NCBI GenBank assembly: GCA_964017235.1
Contig: OZ024938.1
Coordinates: forward strand, 60,751,816 to 60,815,815
Source: Sabellastarte sp. h YS-2021
Taxonomy: Eukaryota; Annelida; Polychaeta; Sabellida; Sabellidae
Direction of reading: 5' to 3'
DNA: 64,000 nucleotides
Below are positions 53,081 to 64,000 of the stretch, piece by piece. The position numbers were made by a program, and so were the translations under genes. The first letter of the stretch is position 1. The number at the start of each line of letters is the position of its first letter. The notes under the pieces are model-generated. The model was not told the DNA's origin. It saw only the letters and a list, made by a program, of their open reading frames with translations, and searched no databases.

Positions 53081-55573
53081 ATGTTTAATATTAAGGGCAA
53101 CAACTGCCTGGAATTTAAAAATGATGCATTCTATGACAGTAACATGAAAAATGGTCATACCAGGAGCATTGAGTGTATAATATGTAGTAACAACACAAAC
53201 ACGAGTGATAGTACACGAGCAGATAATGATGTATCGTTTAGTTTGCTGAATACCTGTACTGAAGGTACTGATATTATATATACTAACAAATGTTCAAATT
53301 GTACTACTGTACAAAGTGCATATTGGTGCCAGGTAAGTGCTAGAAGCAACTTTAACTTGGCATTTCTAGATCTTGCAGCGAATAACTATACTAACAAAAG
53401 TTGGGAAATTAGTACCTTCCATATGGGTGAAAGCATTAAAAAGACAGGAGATACAAACATAAAAAATTTAAGTGAAGATATGTTACATGAAACGAATGAA
53501 TCAAAGATCAAATGGTTGTTAGATTATCAACGTGATGAGCTTCTGGCTAGTAAATCCCACAACTATGCTAGTCAAGAAAAAAGCACTTGGTATTTAGCAA
53601 ACAGCATTGATTTATTGCACAGACATTCTTTTAGTTCAAACAGCATTGATTTATTGCACATACATTCTTTTAGTTCACACAGTTTTAGTTCAACTGTCAC
53701 AACAGATAACATATCACAAGTGATATGCAACTATAGCAGGGGGAGGGAGGTCGAATACAACCAAATGTTGGAAAGTAAAAATGTCACAGGTGTTACGAAT
53801 AAAAACAGTACTCTTGGGGAGAAGAGTGACATGATAGGCAGACAATTTGGCTACATCCCCTTTACCATTAAAAAATACATTAGTTTACCTACTAATAAAG
53901 GCATTCCATTCAAAAATAATAGTCAATGGCTACAAACAATGCATGAAGCTGTATTAAAGTACAAGGTGCCCAATTATCAGGGAGCAAGAATCCCGGTTCC
54001 ATCTGATTTGAATATACGCGCTTGGAGAAGACTGTTAGAGAACTATGATCTTCCTATCATTGCAGAATATTTAGAATTTGGGTTCCCTGTAAATATAGAT
54101 TGGAATATTTTTACAGGTAATAAACAAATTAAAAACCACTCCTCAGCGTTCATGAGAGCTACAGGGGTAGACAAATATTTTGAGACAGAAACAAATGCAG
54201 CAGCAATGATAGGGCCACTGGAGAACGCACCATTTGAAAATATGAATTACTCACCGTTGTTAACTAGAGACAAACCAGATGGGGGAGTTCGGGTGATAGT
54301 CGATTTATCCTGGCCAGAAGGTAATAATGTCAATAGTTGTATCCCTGATGGAGAATTCGATGAAATCGATTTTGTCCTAAAATACCCTAGCATAGATTTA
54401 GTTTTAGAAAAAATTCGACAGTCAAAGTCACAAGCTATATTATATAAGGTGGATCTACAAAGAGCGTATAGAAATTTAAGAATAGATCCACTAGCATATC
54501 CACTGTTTGGTTTGCAATGGAAGAACGCCACTTACGTGGACGTTAGTATAGCGTTCGGTCTGAAAATCGGGGCCGCGGCGTGTCAGATGTGTACCGACGT
54601 TCTAGCGCATGCGCTACGCACACAAGGGGCGTGGGTGATGAACTATTTGGACGATTACGTAGGGGTATCTACAACTGATAAAGCTAATTCAGAATTTTTA
54701 TCTTTAGTAAATCTATTGAAGCAAGTGGGACTGCCAATAAATGAAACCAAAGTCGAGCCCCCAAGTACAAGGATTACTTGTCTAGGTGTATTAATAGACA
54801 CACAGGCAGGGATAATAGCTATCCCTGATGAAAAAATGGTTCAAATAAGAAAATTATGCAAGGAATGGTCAACAAAAGAGTATACTAACAAGAAACAAAT
54901 ACAAAGTCTGATAGGAAAATTAATATATTTACACAGATGTGTCAAGCCAACTAGACTTTTCATAAATCGCATGTTGGCAACACTCAGAAATGCCCCAGTA
55001 AAAGGTCAATTTAAAATACCAGCAGCCTTTTATAAAGATGTACAGTGGTTTAACAAATTCTTAGACCACTTTAATGGGTCAGTAAAAATACATGAAAATC
55101 ACAAGGTGGATCATCAATTTTTTGTAGATGCATCTCTGCAGCAAGTAGGGGCTATCTGGAATAAAGAAGTTTATTCATGTAGTATCCCTAGTAGGTTAAA
55201 AAATTTGGTGTCCATAGTTCAACTAGAGGCAGCTAACTTAACTATGGCCTGCAAGCTATGGGGGAGTAAATGGAAAAATACTAGGGTAATCGTCTGGTGC
55301 GATAACCTTGCAGTAGTCCAAGCATGCCAATCACATAGAATAAGAGATAACTGGCTGATGGCTTGTTGTAGAACGTTGTGGTTTACTGCAGCTATTAATA
55401 ACATTGAAATTTCAGTTAGACATATATATGGTAGTGCAAATGTTAAAGCAGATATGTTATCTCGTTGGGACATATATAAAAATAGTAATGCTATAGAGGC
55501 AAAATTCTTGAAGAATTGTTGCAATTGGAATCATGTTAACAGTGAAATGCTATGGCCTAACTTTCAATTATAA
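53081..55573 (+). other. Ngaro reverse transcriptase-RNase H region
   Basis: An 830-codon open frame. Residues about 300-640 are the reverse transcriptase: GGVRVIVDLSWPEG, the first catalytic Asp in YKVDLQRAYRNLR (about 458), and YLDDYVGVS (524-525). Residues about 675-795 are RNase H with FFVDAS, an EAAN Glu, WCDNLAVVQ and ANVKADMLSR as the likely active-site Asp/Glu set. The wording (INRMLATLRNAP, GLPINETKV) fits Ngaro-like RTs. About 300 residues precede the RT: two CxxC pairs (32/35 and 71/74), then a Ser/Asn-rich part with an internal repeat (NSIDLLHRHSFSS / NSIDLLHIHSFSS). I do not recognise this N-terminal region. Confidence 0.92.
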
Positions 55574-55675
55574 CCGACAGCAGTATTTGACTATTAACTC
55601 TTATTAAGAAGTGTAAATTAAAAATTAAGGATAGATATTGCTCTCCTACATTGTATATTTACAGGAAGTGCTGCA

Positions 55676-56644
55676 TTGGTAGCATTACAACAGCAGGCTT
55701 TTGCGAGGATACAGGCAGCCTTGAGACCTAGGACTGCTTCTGCATATTCCGCGGGGTTCCGTCAATTTCTGGCCTTTACAGTGAAGATGTGCCTTGATCA
55801 ACCTCATGAAGAGGCAGTACTGCTGTTGTACTTGGAATATCTGGCGCAGCAAGGACTCAAAAGTAACTCTACAAGAAATCAAGTGTCGATTTTGAAACAT
55901 TACTTTGCATTACTGAAGTGGCCCACACAAGTGTTTAACTCTAGAAACATTCAAATGTTAATAAAGTCTGTGCAAAGGAACTCTGTCATAGCTGTAAAGT
56001 TAAAGGGAGTAATTGATTTGAAAATGTTGAAGAAATTGATTAGAAAAACTCGAACTTATACCAATGGTGAAATATTTGCAGCAGTTTTCACAGTAGCGTT
56101 CTTTGGTTTCTTCAGACTGTCTACTCTGTTACCAAACAAAAGTACTGAATTTGATGGAACTAGGTTTCCTGTGCAAAATGATCTGGTGTTTGGCCCTCCA
56201 GGAGTACATATGATAGTAACGTGCAGTAAAACCATGCAAAATTCAAATGAAATGCAAGTGGTTCAGTTGCCAAAGCTCATAGCCCAGGAATTTTGTCCAG
56301 TAATGGCCTTGAAAAAATTATTAAAAATAGTACCACAAGGAAAAAATCTCCCAGTTTTCCAGATTATTACAAAACGAGGTTGGATGGTGCTAACAGCCCC
56401 TAGGGTAAGGTCATTTCTGAAACTTGTAATAACGTCCATGGGTTTGAACCCAAGTACATACACAGCTCATGCGTTTAGACGCAGTGGGGCTTCACTTGCA
56501 TTTGATAATAATATTGAGTTGAGTAAAATAAAGCAACATGGATCCTGGAAGTCAGAAGCCATATGGACCTACCTACGCTCTACCCCTAAAGCAGCTAGTG
56601 CTGTTCCCCGTACCTTTCAACAACTAATGCTCAATACACTATAA
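55676..56644 (+). other. Ngaro tyrosine recombinase
   Basis: About 320 residues. It has an N-terminal SAM-like DNA-binding part (SAYSAGFRQFLAFT ... STRNQVSILKHYFALL) and a C-terminal catalytic domain. The expected set is visible: Arg at about 147 (FFRLSTL), His-x-x-Arg at 265/268 (AHAFRRSGAS), His at 288 (KQHGSW) and the Tyr nucleophile at about 299 (AIWTYL). In YR retroelements this enzyme is thought to join a circular DNA intermediate to the genome, replacing integrase. It starts about 100 bp after the RT-RNase H frame and ends 15 bp before B1. Confidence 0.92.
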
Positions 56645-56659
56645 ACATGTTGGGAGTTT

Positions 56660-57058
56660 GGCTAGTTATGTCATTTATTTTTAAAGATAAAAGAGTATGA
56701 CATAGTTGGTTATTCAAGTAAAAAGACATTGTGGTATGAATTTTATTTTATTTTATAACAGTTTTAAATACGCTTTTTCACAAGCTAGAAAACTATGGTG
56801 TATATAGATTAACATAGTAGTAATGGTTGTCAATGGTTGTGAAACTAGCCTGATATCTTATTATTAGAAATTTAATAAAACAGATTGCTAGTAAATACTT
56901 GAGATAACTGGAGTAGTTTAACATATATGTGTTAACCAGACTAAAATTTGTTAACTAATATGCTAATATGTAAAAAGAAGTTTAATAAACTCCAAACTAT
57001 ATATAGTTATATATTATGCATTAGTTTCTTTCATCTGTGTACTCTCATCCTGCAACTG
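56660..57058 (+). repeat. Ngaro split direct repeat B1
   Basis: 399 bp from GGCTAGTTATGTCATTT to CATCCTGCAACTG, identical by eye to B2 at 57375-57773. It abuts A2 directly, sharing two bases. It contains AATAAA-type signals near 56875 and 56982 that could serve as polyadenylation sites. Confidence 0.95.
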
Positions 57059-57315
57059 TGGATGAAATGCGTATGTAATAGCAGACGAATTCAGTTGAAG
57101 GGGAGGTAGGAAATTCGAACACATGGAACGTCACCTTTAGCCCTGGTTTTGGGACGACCTACAAAAAAGACAATATAATATGCAAATTAACTTCCTGTGG
57201 GGTGATACTGAGAAATTCTGGCAGTAGACAATCTCCCGCCAAATTTACTTTAAAGCCTCCAGCAACATGTTTTACAATCAGTTGTGGGGTTGAAAGCCAG
57301 AAATTCATACAATTG
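57057..57315 (+). repeat. Ngaro split direct repeat A2
   Basis: Second copy of A1, placed between the two B repeats. This is the diagnostic B1-A2-B2 order for Ngaro-like elements and presumably lets a complete circular copy be rebuilt from a transcript that starts in A1 and ends in B1. Confidence 0.95.
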
Positions 57316-57374
57316 CCCACCCTCCCTCCCCTGTTAAAAGTAACAGTAAGGGTAGATAGAAAGTAATTTACAAC

Positions 57375-57773
57375 GGCTAGTTATGTCATTTATTTTTAAA
57401 GATAAAAGAGTATGACATAGTTGGTTATTCAAGTAAAAAGACATTGTGGTATGAATTTTATTTTATTTTATAACAGTTTTAAATACGCTTTTTCACAAGC
57501 TAGAAAACTATGGTGTATATAGATTAACATAGTAGTAATGGTTGTCAATGGTTGTGAAACTAGCCTGATATCTTATTATTAGAAATTTAATAAAACAGAT
57601 TGCTAGTAAATACTTGAGATAACTGGAGTAGTTTAACATATATGTGTTAACCAGACTAAAATTTGTTAACTAATATGCTAATATGTAAAAAGAAGTTTAA
57701 TAAACTCCAAACTATATATAGTTATATATTATGCATTAGTTTCTTTCATCTGTGTACTCTCATCCTGCAACTG
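57375..57773 (+). repeat. Ngaro split direct repeat B2
   Basis: Identical to B1. Its last shared bases CTG at 57771-57773 mark the right border, followed by unrelated ACAATGGCATG. The 59 bp between A2 and B2 contain a C-rich CCCACCCTCCCTCCCC stretch not found at A1. Confidence 0.95.
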
Positions 57774-57850
57774 ACAATGGCATGTCTTTTACCAGTGTAC
57801 TAGTCAAAAATAGAAAGCTATTATAAAACAACCCCATGAGTGCATGTTTA

Positions 57851-58105
57851 TTACCTCCGCCAAGGAGGTATTATTTTCATGACCATTTGTCTGTTTGTTT
57901 TCTATTTGTTGAGGAGGATTACACAGACATTACTCTTCGGATCTTCCTGGGGAAAAATCAGAAGATGTGTCTTTGTCCAACTTAGATTACATTAAATTTT
58001 GGAAGTGAGACAGATCACCATCTGGATACAAAAAAAAATAATAATCCGAATTTTTCCAATTACTTATTATTATATGTCTTGGTGGAGGTATGCACTCTCC
58101 GAGGT
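57851..58105. mobile_element. 'ACCTCCGCCAAGGAGGT' repeat, a widespread invertebrate element
   Basis: The left end TTACCTCCGCCAAGGAGGT is itself a palindrome followed by TATTATTTTC and a TTTGTCTGTTTG run. The right end has TTGGTGGAGGTATGCACTCTCCGAG. This opening and closing pair, around GGATTAC...CAGAC and ...TTAAATTTTGG, is a repeat I know from many aquatic invertebrates and fish. It is presumed a non-autonomous Tc1/mariner-type element. No coding frame. Confidence 0.6.
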
Positions 58106-60591
58106 CTGTTGTTTTTCACAAGTTCACAAAGAGGCATTTTATACAGGATACTTTTCAGTGAATGATTTTACACGAATCTTCACATATCATAAGGGTAAGC
58201 ATGTAATCTATTTATTTGTTTGTTTTATATTTACACTGTATGGTTTTAAAAATGTCCAGGGTTCACAACACTGGTGTGCAAGTTATGAAAGATTCCCTGT
58301 TTCTGAATAGAATTTATAACCTCAGTGTTTCTAGCCTACATTTCATTAAATTTTTGTGGTCATTTAGAAATGGTCTTTGAGGAGGCAAAACATGGACCAA
58401 TCCATCACATCAGTGGTTTCATATCAATAAATCTATTTTTCTTCCTTCTATTGACAGAAATAATGATGGATCCCCAAAAAATGTTTCCTGTGAAAATATT
58501 TTTCTCACTAAAAACTGCCAGCCTGCCAGCTATGTTGTAATTTTGTTCAAAAGGTTCTTTTACCACTGAATTAGATTTAGAGAAATGAGAATTTTTTTCA
58601 TATTTTCACATCTCTTTTAGCAATTTATAATATTTTAAAATAACAATCTTACATGGTACATATGGTACATAGTATTGCTCAAATATATAACGTCACAGTA
58701 AATATAATAAGATTGGTCAGAGCAACAAACCAAAGAACCAAACTTTAGGAGAGAGTACTTGGAGAGTATAGTCCATCCATCAGAGAAAAGACACCTAAAA
58801 AAAACTCCGATCTAATGATCAATTGGTTTCTGTTTCAAACATTTCTGTTTATATTCCATTTCTGTTATAGCAGCTTCGCCAATTAAAATTGCCTTTGCTT
58901 TCCCACAAAACCAATAAAAGTCAATGTCAGAGTTAGTTTTACATCCTGTTCAAAATTAACAGTCAAAGTTGTATTGGGACAGGCCCACAGTATTGTCACT
59001 TGCAAGAGCTGAACAGGGCAAGAGGTGACTTGCTAACCACTAAGAAACTGAGGAGATCCCCAGCTTATATAAAAATGCAAGATGCTGGTTTGTCGCAACA
59101 CCTTGTGAATAGAATAACTTTCATCATGTGGTCAGGTCAAAGGTCAGTGTCTAGTTGACAATATCAGGTGAAGACATATCTCTTTAGAAAAGCCTCCGCC
59201 CTGTTTCCTAGTCAGTCAACCCCCACCCATGCTCAGATTCCATTTTGATTGTTTCTCATCAAGGCAGCATTTTTAAAATGGTCATACAATTGCTATAAGA
59301 TATCAAGAATAGTGAAAACAGGCCATGCAGAGGCTATATACTCTACCTTCAGTATTAATGTCTCTGATGTTCAGTTTAACATAAATTTCAAAATAAGCAT
59401 TAATAAAAGCACTGTTTGCATGTATTATTTCAATGCAGGGAAACCTTTCAAAAAGAAAGAAAAAAAAGAATTCCAGCTTCTCTAACATAATGACATGTAC
59501 TACTGCAAGTGAATATTCTTCTAAGATGCACACTTCACCTGCAAGATGACAAAGGGTACATAGTTAATGGGTGAGAAGTCCCAGGGTGTAAATTATGTAT
59601 AATCCATTTGGAGGTGATATCATTTCTTAAGATGTATGAGGCTATTTCCCCTTTTCAACAGAGCAGTATTATCCTTGGTCAACACTTCTTCAACATTTAT
59701 ATTATGACTTAATTTGAAACTGCAGTCCTGTATTCTCAAATAGGCAATATAAATGGCAATAGCATGTAGGAGTGTTTTAATCAAAAACAGTTATTTCAAC
59801 ATGTGTCTTAATTTGGCTGAGATAATATACTCAGCAGATAGGCTTCAGAATAGGAAAATAGGTTATTTTGACTTGAATATCTAGCCCGCAAAGCCTTAAA
59901 CCTCGCACATCACAGCCAAGAAGGGAAAATATAGGTGGTCCCAAAGGGATGATCAGCTTATCCTAGATGTTTCACTGGGGGCTTACAGGATCACACAAAA
60001 AGCAAACCAAACCAGCTAAAACCGTAGAAAGCCCAGCCTCACGCTGAGATTCCCTAGAAGTTACTCCAACTTAAAAAGAGTGCCTAGATCTTGCTCTGCA
60101 AGCTTTGCTTTTTAAGCTGCAGTAGTGGTAAAATATTGTAATTACTAGAGTAAAAGGAATGGATTGTGTTAATTTGAGCACATTTTTAATTATTCATTTC
60201 ATAAATACGGGTGTTCACTTAAGAACTCACAAAAAGTAAAATTATAAAGATAATGTCAAAAAATAATTATAATCAGAAGAAAAATTACTAAAAGTGGATG
60301 AAAATTACAAAAACAAAAATAATCTTCTCCCAAGTAATGTATAATAATTCTTATGTTTCATATAAATGTTAAATATTGTATTTTGTCTTGCTCATTTTGT
60401 TATTTCTTAGTCTTTATTTTGTTCTCAAACTATGCTTTAACAGTTAGCATTCTTTTGTAGAACATATATATGATGGTATTTTATTTATACAATATATTCA
60501 TATTATTTTATTTAATAACTCATATTTATTCAGTTTCTGTCACAAACATCACATTGACTGGATGACAAAACAAGAGCAGCACAAGTGTTTT
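58106..60591. other. No gene recognised; one possible LINE tail
   Basis: AT-rich with no exon, RNA gene or element ends I can support. The short LINE-like C-terminal stretch at 59165-59247 is listed separately. Open frames of up to 103 codons (57999-58310) partly overlap the repeat to the left and carry no motif. Confidence 0.45.
59165..59247 (+). mobile_element. Possible LINE ORF2 C-terminal remnant
   Basis: A plus frame reads QVKTYLFRKASALF and then a stop. 'K-T-Y/H-L-F-R-K-A-F' is the usual last block of L2/CR1/Jockey-type ORF2 proteins, and it is the block missing from the LINE at 24.9-26.0 kb. The rest of the element is not readable, so confidence is low. Confidence 0.35.
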
Positions 60592-62202
60592 TGTTGCAGC
60601 CCAACTTAGGAGTCAGCCTGTCTTAAGATGGGCTTATAGCCCAACTTAGGATCCTAAGTTGGGTAGTCTATCTTAAGATGGGCTCAGCCCATCTTAAGAT
60701 GGGCTAGAACCCATTAGCCAAATTTGGGATAAGCAAACTCAAGAATGATTTTAAACTTTAATTTAATATTAACCAAATAGTTTAATATTAATTTTGTATG
60801 TAACACTCCATGAGTTGTTGTAATCATGAAATTGAATATAACAGTAATCGTTTATTTCAACACTGAAATTTCAATTACGCAGTACATGTTTGTGTAATAT
60901 TATTTAAAACTTATTGTGCCTATCCTGTGTAAAGATTTGCCAAGAGATACTAGCCCAACTTATAATTTGTACAGGTAGGTTTTATTTTTGGAATTGAAAT
61001 CATATTATTTAGTTATTGTTCTGCTGGTACTTTTATCTTTTTTGCTTACCTCAGTATATCATGATAAGATTAGCCTTAATTCATTTATTGTTCCAAGACT
61101 CTGTCTCAGTTAATTTGACAATGGGAGGGTCATTAGGTCATAAGGTATATATTGTTCAACCACTCCTTTCAACTGATTTGTTTCACATCAAGGGAGTAAT
61201 TAGGCAATTGGATTAGATTGTGATTAATCTATTGTTTAAACCCTCTTTTAAGTTGATTTGTTTTACTATGTGTATGACTTGGTAACTGGATTATTCTTAG
61301 TTTTTACCCTCTTTTCTAACATTCTTTTGAACTTGATTTGTTTCAATCCTGGCTGAGTGACAAGCTCTCAATAAGGCATTGTTATAAGACTCTTTTAAGG
61401 TGTTTTACGAGTGAGAGTTTACCTGTTTATAAACAAGACTATTAATTTAACCATAATCTTTTAATGTTTAAATGCTAAGTGCTTTGGCATTTATCCATAT
61501 AATCAAATAGAAAAGTCTAGTTTTATGTACATATCGGTGAGTCTTTTTGGCCAAATTAACTTGTTTGATTTAATTATGTTCCCCACTTAATTAGTGTAGT
61601 TTAAACAGGTAATTTTATAATTCTTTGTTAAATTTTATAATCAGACTCATCCATAAAATCATCCTATATATCTGTGTTTTCCCCTTTAAAGGTTTGATAG
61701 AATAAAACCTCATTATAGTTAGAGATAACTTTGATGTTGATTTGTTTCACTTTATGATTTGGGGTTTTCCCTATTATGTACACCCCAAGTTAAACAAATT
61801 AACATCAATAGAATGTTGAAACAATAGGCACAAATCCAATTAAAAAATCATCCCAATGAAAGACAAATAAATCAACATCAAAGGAATATTTTAATGCCTC
61901 TCAGGGCTCAGGAAACACAATTAATTTTACTTTCCTGCAATTAAAAATTGTTTCTTGGAGCCAGATAAATGTTACATATTTACATAAAATACAAGAAAAA
62001 TATGCAGACAAACTAAAAATTCTGTACAAGGCTCAGTTAGGTTAATCAGTATTAATGTAATGGTTTTCTTGCATTTGCACATGCTTTTAAATAGTTTATT
62101 ATATTTAGCATAAAAATCATTCTTAAATTTTATTATCTTAAGTTGGGCTGAAATGTTCTAGCCCATCTTAAGATGGGATGACACCTAAGTTGGGCTCCAA
62201 CA
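60592..62202. mobile_element. 1.6 kb element with AGCCCAACTTAGG inverted ends and internal palindromes
   Basis: TGTTGCAGCCCAACTTAGGA (60592) is mirrored by ACACCTAAGTTGGGCTCCAACA (ending 62202), and pairing continues to TCTTAAGA, about 35 bp in all. The left end is followed by extra copies: CCCAACTTAGGATCCTAAGTTGGG and GCCCATCTTAAGATGGGC are near-perfect palindromes within 120 bp. The interior is AT-rich and non-coding, with a loose repeat of TTGATTTGTTT(C/T)A near 61172, 61253, 61333 and 61737. Superfamily unknown; no convincing target duplication. Confidence 0.65.
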
Positions 62203-62481
62203 TTTGTTTTTTTAAATCTCATATGCATGCCAAATTATTTGCTTTTTTTCATTGCATATCTTTGTATTGATGAATAATTATACTAGAAAACTTTCAATGT
62301 TACCATAGCTATATAAAAAGTGTTTTCCTTTCCTATCTAATAATATAAACAATGCAAGCATTACTTAATATATATACTTAATATCTCAACTCTACTGGTT
62401 GGGAAACTATGTTGTGCTGTAGAGTTTTAAAACCGTGCATAAATACAATACACCTGGGCTGATTTCACAAAAGGTCTTAGC

Positions 62482-63867
62482 CCGGTGTAAACTCTGAAAG
62501 TATACCTCCTCTTCATTTTATACCCGGGTAGATTCTGGGGGACCCATGGTAAATTCTGGTGGCCTCCAAGAATATACCCCGCCCTCCCAGATTACCGCTG
62601 GGGTAGATTTTGGGAGGCCTCCCAGAATATACCCCATTTACTTAGTTAATACAGGTAACTGATCGATTATGTGACTAAGTATTAAGCTTTTCAAAATTTG
62701 TCACTGAGAAATGAATTCATGTAACGTTTACATGATTTGCACAACTATTTATGCAAATAATATGTCATTGAAAGTGTGTGATTTCATATTCAATATATGA
62801 ATTAGTAATAGTTGAGCCAAGTTATTAGTTAAAAATTAGTTAATAGTGAAGTGATCGGGTATTAGCATTAGTAATTCTGATTTTTCAACAGAGACCCTGT
62901 TAGGCTGTTAAATTGATGGGACCTAATTTTATGTACACTGAGGCTCAGTTTCAGCTAATCTCAAATTATGAAGGAATAACAGGACTTTTGATATACACTG
63001 AGGCCTGTTTCAACTAATACCAATTTATGAAAACAAAGACTACCTAGGCTTTTGATGTACACTGAGGCCCAGCTTCAACTAATCCCAATTTATGACATCA
63101 AAAGAATAAATAGACTTTTGATGTACACTTGGACCCAGCTTCAACTAATCCCAATCAATCAAATCAAGATTCAAAAGGATAACTACACTTGTTGTCTGTA
63201 TGATAGGGCACTTTATCCACAAATCTTAATTGGTGAATTTAAAGGAATAACTAGAATAGCTGATTGCTCTCACAAAAAGATCATTGATGTGAATCTGGCA
63301 TAAATACTTTTAAATATTAATTAAATAAACTGTTATCAGTGTGAGGCTTGCTTAGAAGTGTATATAAGCACATCATTTTACCCTAGTACTATCACTTGTC
63401 ATAATTCAAAAATGGATGATAAATGTATGCAGATCATTTGAAATATTTCAGCTCTATAAGTAGTGTGATAAAACAGATAAATGTTTACTATACATAGAGT
63501 ATACACAAGTATATTACACAAAGTGTAGCATACAGTCTAAAAAGACCTATAATTCAATTTAAAATAATGTGCATAAAGATTCTGAGTATTATATTTTGTG
63601 CAAACCCCAAAAATAAAACCATGTCACCATATACAGAACACAAAACTGTGTGAAGGTTAAGTTCACAATTAAAAGTGTCATTAAAATTCCTTTTATTAAT
63701 GTTTTAATACTCTCTAATCAAAAGAGGGGGGGGGGGTAGATTCTGGTGGTGTTCATAATCTACCCCCGGGGTATACTTTGGAATCTACCCCAGGGTAGAT
63801 TCTGGGCCCTCCCAGAATCTACCTGGGTATAAAATGAAGGGGGGTATAATCTGGGGGCTTACACCGG
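62482..63867. mobile_element. 1.39 kb element with long CCGGTGTAA... inverted ends
   Basis: CCGGTGTAAACTCTGAAAGTATACC at 62482 pairs with GGGGTATAATCTGGGGGCTTACACCGG ending at 63867. Complementarity continues through CTTCATTTTATACCC and GGTAGATTCTGGG, then more loosely for about 160 bp. Both ends are packed with GGTAGATTCTGGG/CCCAGAATCTACC motifs in both orientations, so each end can itself fold. The interior holds a 60-66 bp tandem repeat at 62926-63170 and no coding frame. Confidence 0.75.
62926..63170 (+). repeat. 60-66 bp tandem repeat, four units
   Basis: ATGTACACTGAGG(C) or close variants start at 62931, 62991, 63055 and 63121, each followed by CAGTTTCAGCTAATC or CAGCTTCAACTAATCCCAAT and TTTATGA. 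It lies inside the inverted-repeat element. The open frame at 63052-63303 is a by-product. Confidence 0.75.
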
Positions 63868-64000
63868 TCCTACACTTAAAGTTAATACGTTTGTCTCAAA
63901 TGCTGGGAACACTTTAGTTGCGCCCATGGGCTCAGGCTTTATAGGTTTCACCAGGGGTCTCAGTATCCATCAGCTTTGGATCAGTCACTGGCTCAAATGT
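63868..64000. other. End of window, nothing recognised
   Basis: The last 30 bases, ending CAGTCACTGGCTCAAATGT, weakly resemble GAGTCACTGGCTCAAATTT near 18212, which may be an edge of a further repeat cut by the window. Confidence 0.3.

Larger units (their letters stand above)
51575..57773 (+). mobile_element. Ngaro-type tyrosine-recombinase retrotransposon, looks largely whole and young
   Basis: A 6.2 kb element with the split-direct-repeat plan that defines Ngaro/PAT-like YR retrotransposons: A1 (51575-51833), coding part, B1 (56660-57058), A2 (57057-57315), B2 (57375-57773). Coding order is a Gag-like region, RT plus RNase H, then tyrosine recombinase. There is no integrase or aspartic protease, and no GDSL/SGNH hydrolase frame, which some vertebrate Ngaro elements carry. 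By eye B1 and B2 are identical over 399 bp, and A1 and A2 differ at one base in 259, so insertion was recent. It appears close to whole, at most about one or two breaks. No target duplication is visible, as expected for recombinase-mediated insertion. A 59 bp spacer separates A2 from B2. Confidence 0.93.

Overview
This 64 kb window is AT-rich, intron-bearing animal DNA crowded with transposable elements. The single clear host gene is a four-exon G-protein-coupled receptor. The organism is probably a lophotrochozoan, most likely a mollusc. That is an inference from the receptor style, the tRNA-derived SINEs, a CTCCCGCCGG-ended element built from ~150 bp tandem units that recalls bivalve 'Pearl' elements, and the presence of both DIRS and Ngaro tyrosine-recombinase retroelements. 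It is not proven by any marker gene.

Layout. 1-4.9 kb: no gene, one short interspersed repeat and one TA-flanked MITE. 4.9-5.7 kb: a 147 bp tandem array. 5.8-6.0 kb: a SINE. 6.34-10.37 kb: a decayed DIRS1-type retroelement between inverted terminal repeats, with two SINEs inserted in it. 10.4-14.3 kb: nothing recognised except a retroposon tail. 14.26-17.89 kb: a 3.6 kb inverted-repeat structure whose inner part holds decayed, possibly transposase-related coding sequence. 19.8-20.7 kb: a SINE and a MITE.

20.80-35.95 kb (minus strand): a class A GPCR of 474 residues. Its four exons have consensus splice sites and phases that fit together exactly. The introns carry a 5'-truncated LINE, Gln-codon-like repeats, several MITE-like elements and retroposon tails.

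36.9-49.4 kb: a Tigger/pogo-like 809 bp MITE with TA target sites, half of a second MITE, a 5S rRNA-derived fragment, a CTCCCGCCGG-ended element containing a SINE, a nearly perfect 2,014 bp tandem duplication, and a 0.6 kb terminal-inverted-repeat element with a partial inverted relative at 30 kb. 50.1-51.2 kb: a LINE 3' end. 51.58-57.77 kb: a young, largely whole Ngaro-type YR retrotransposon (Gag-like, RT-RNase H, tyrosine recombinase) with textbook split direct repeats A1...B1-A2-B2. 60.6-63.9 kb: two further non-coding elements with terminal inverted repeats.

Apart from the receptor, nearly everything recognisable is mobile or repetitive. Exact target-site duplications let the insertion order be read for four SINEs (a fifth lacks a long flank check only because it lies in open sequence but also has a 10 bp duplication). 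The strongest candidates for novelty are the Ngaro element with its long Cys-bearing N-terminal extension, the shared core of two SINE families with different tRNA heads, and the repeated occurrence of ~147-156 bp unit lengths in unrelated-looking arrays.
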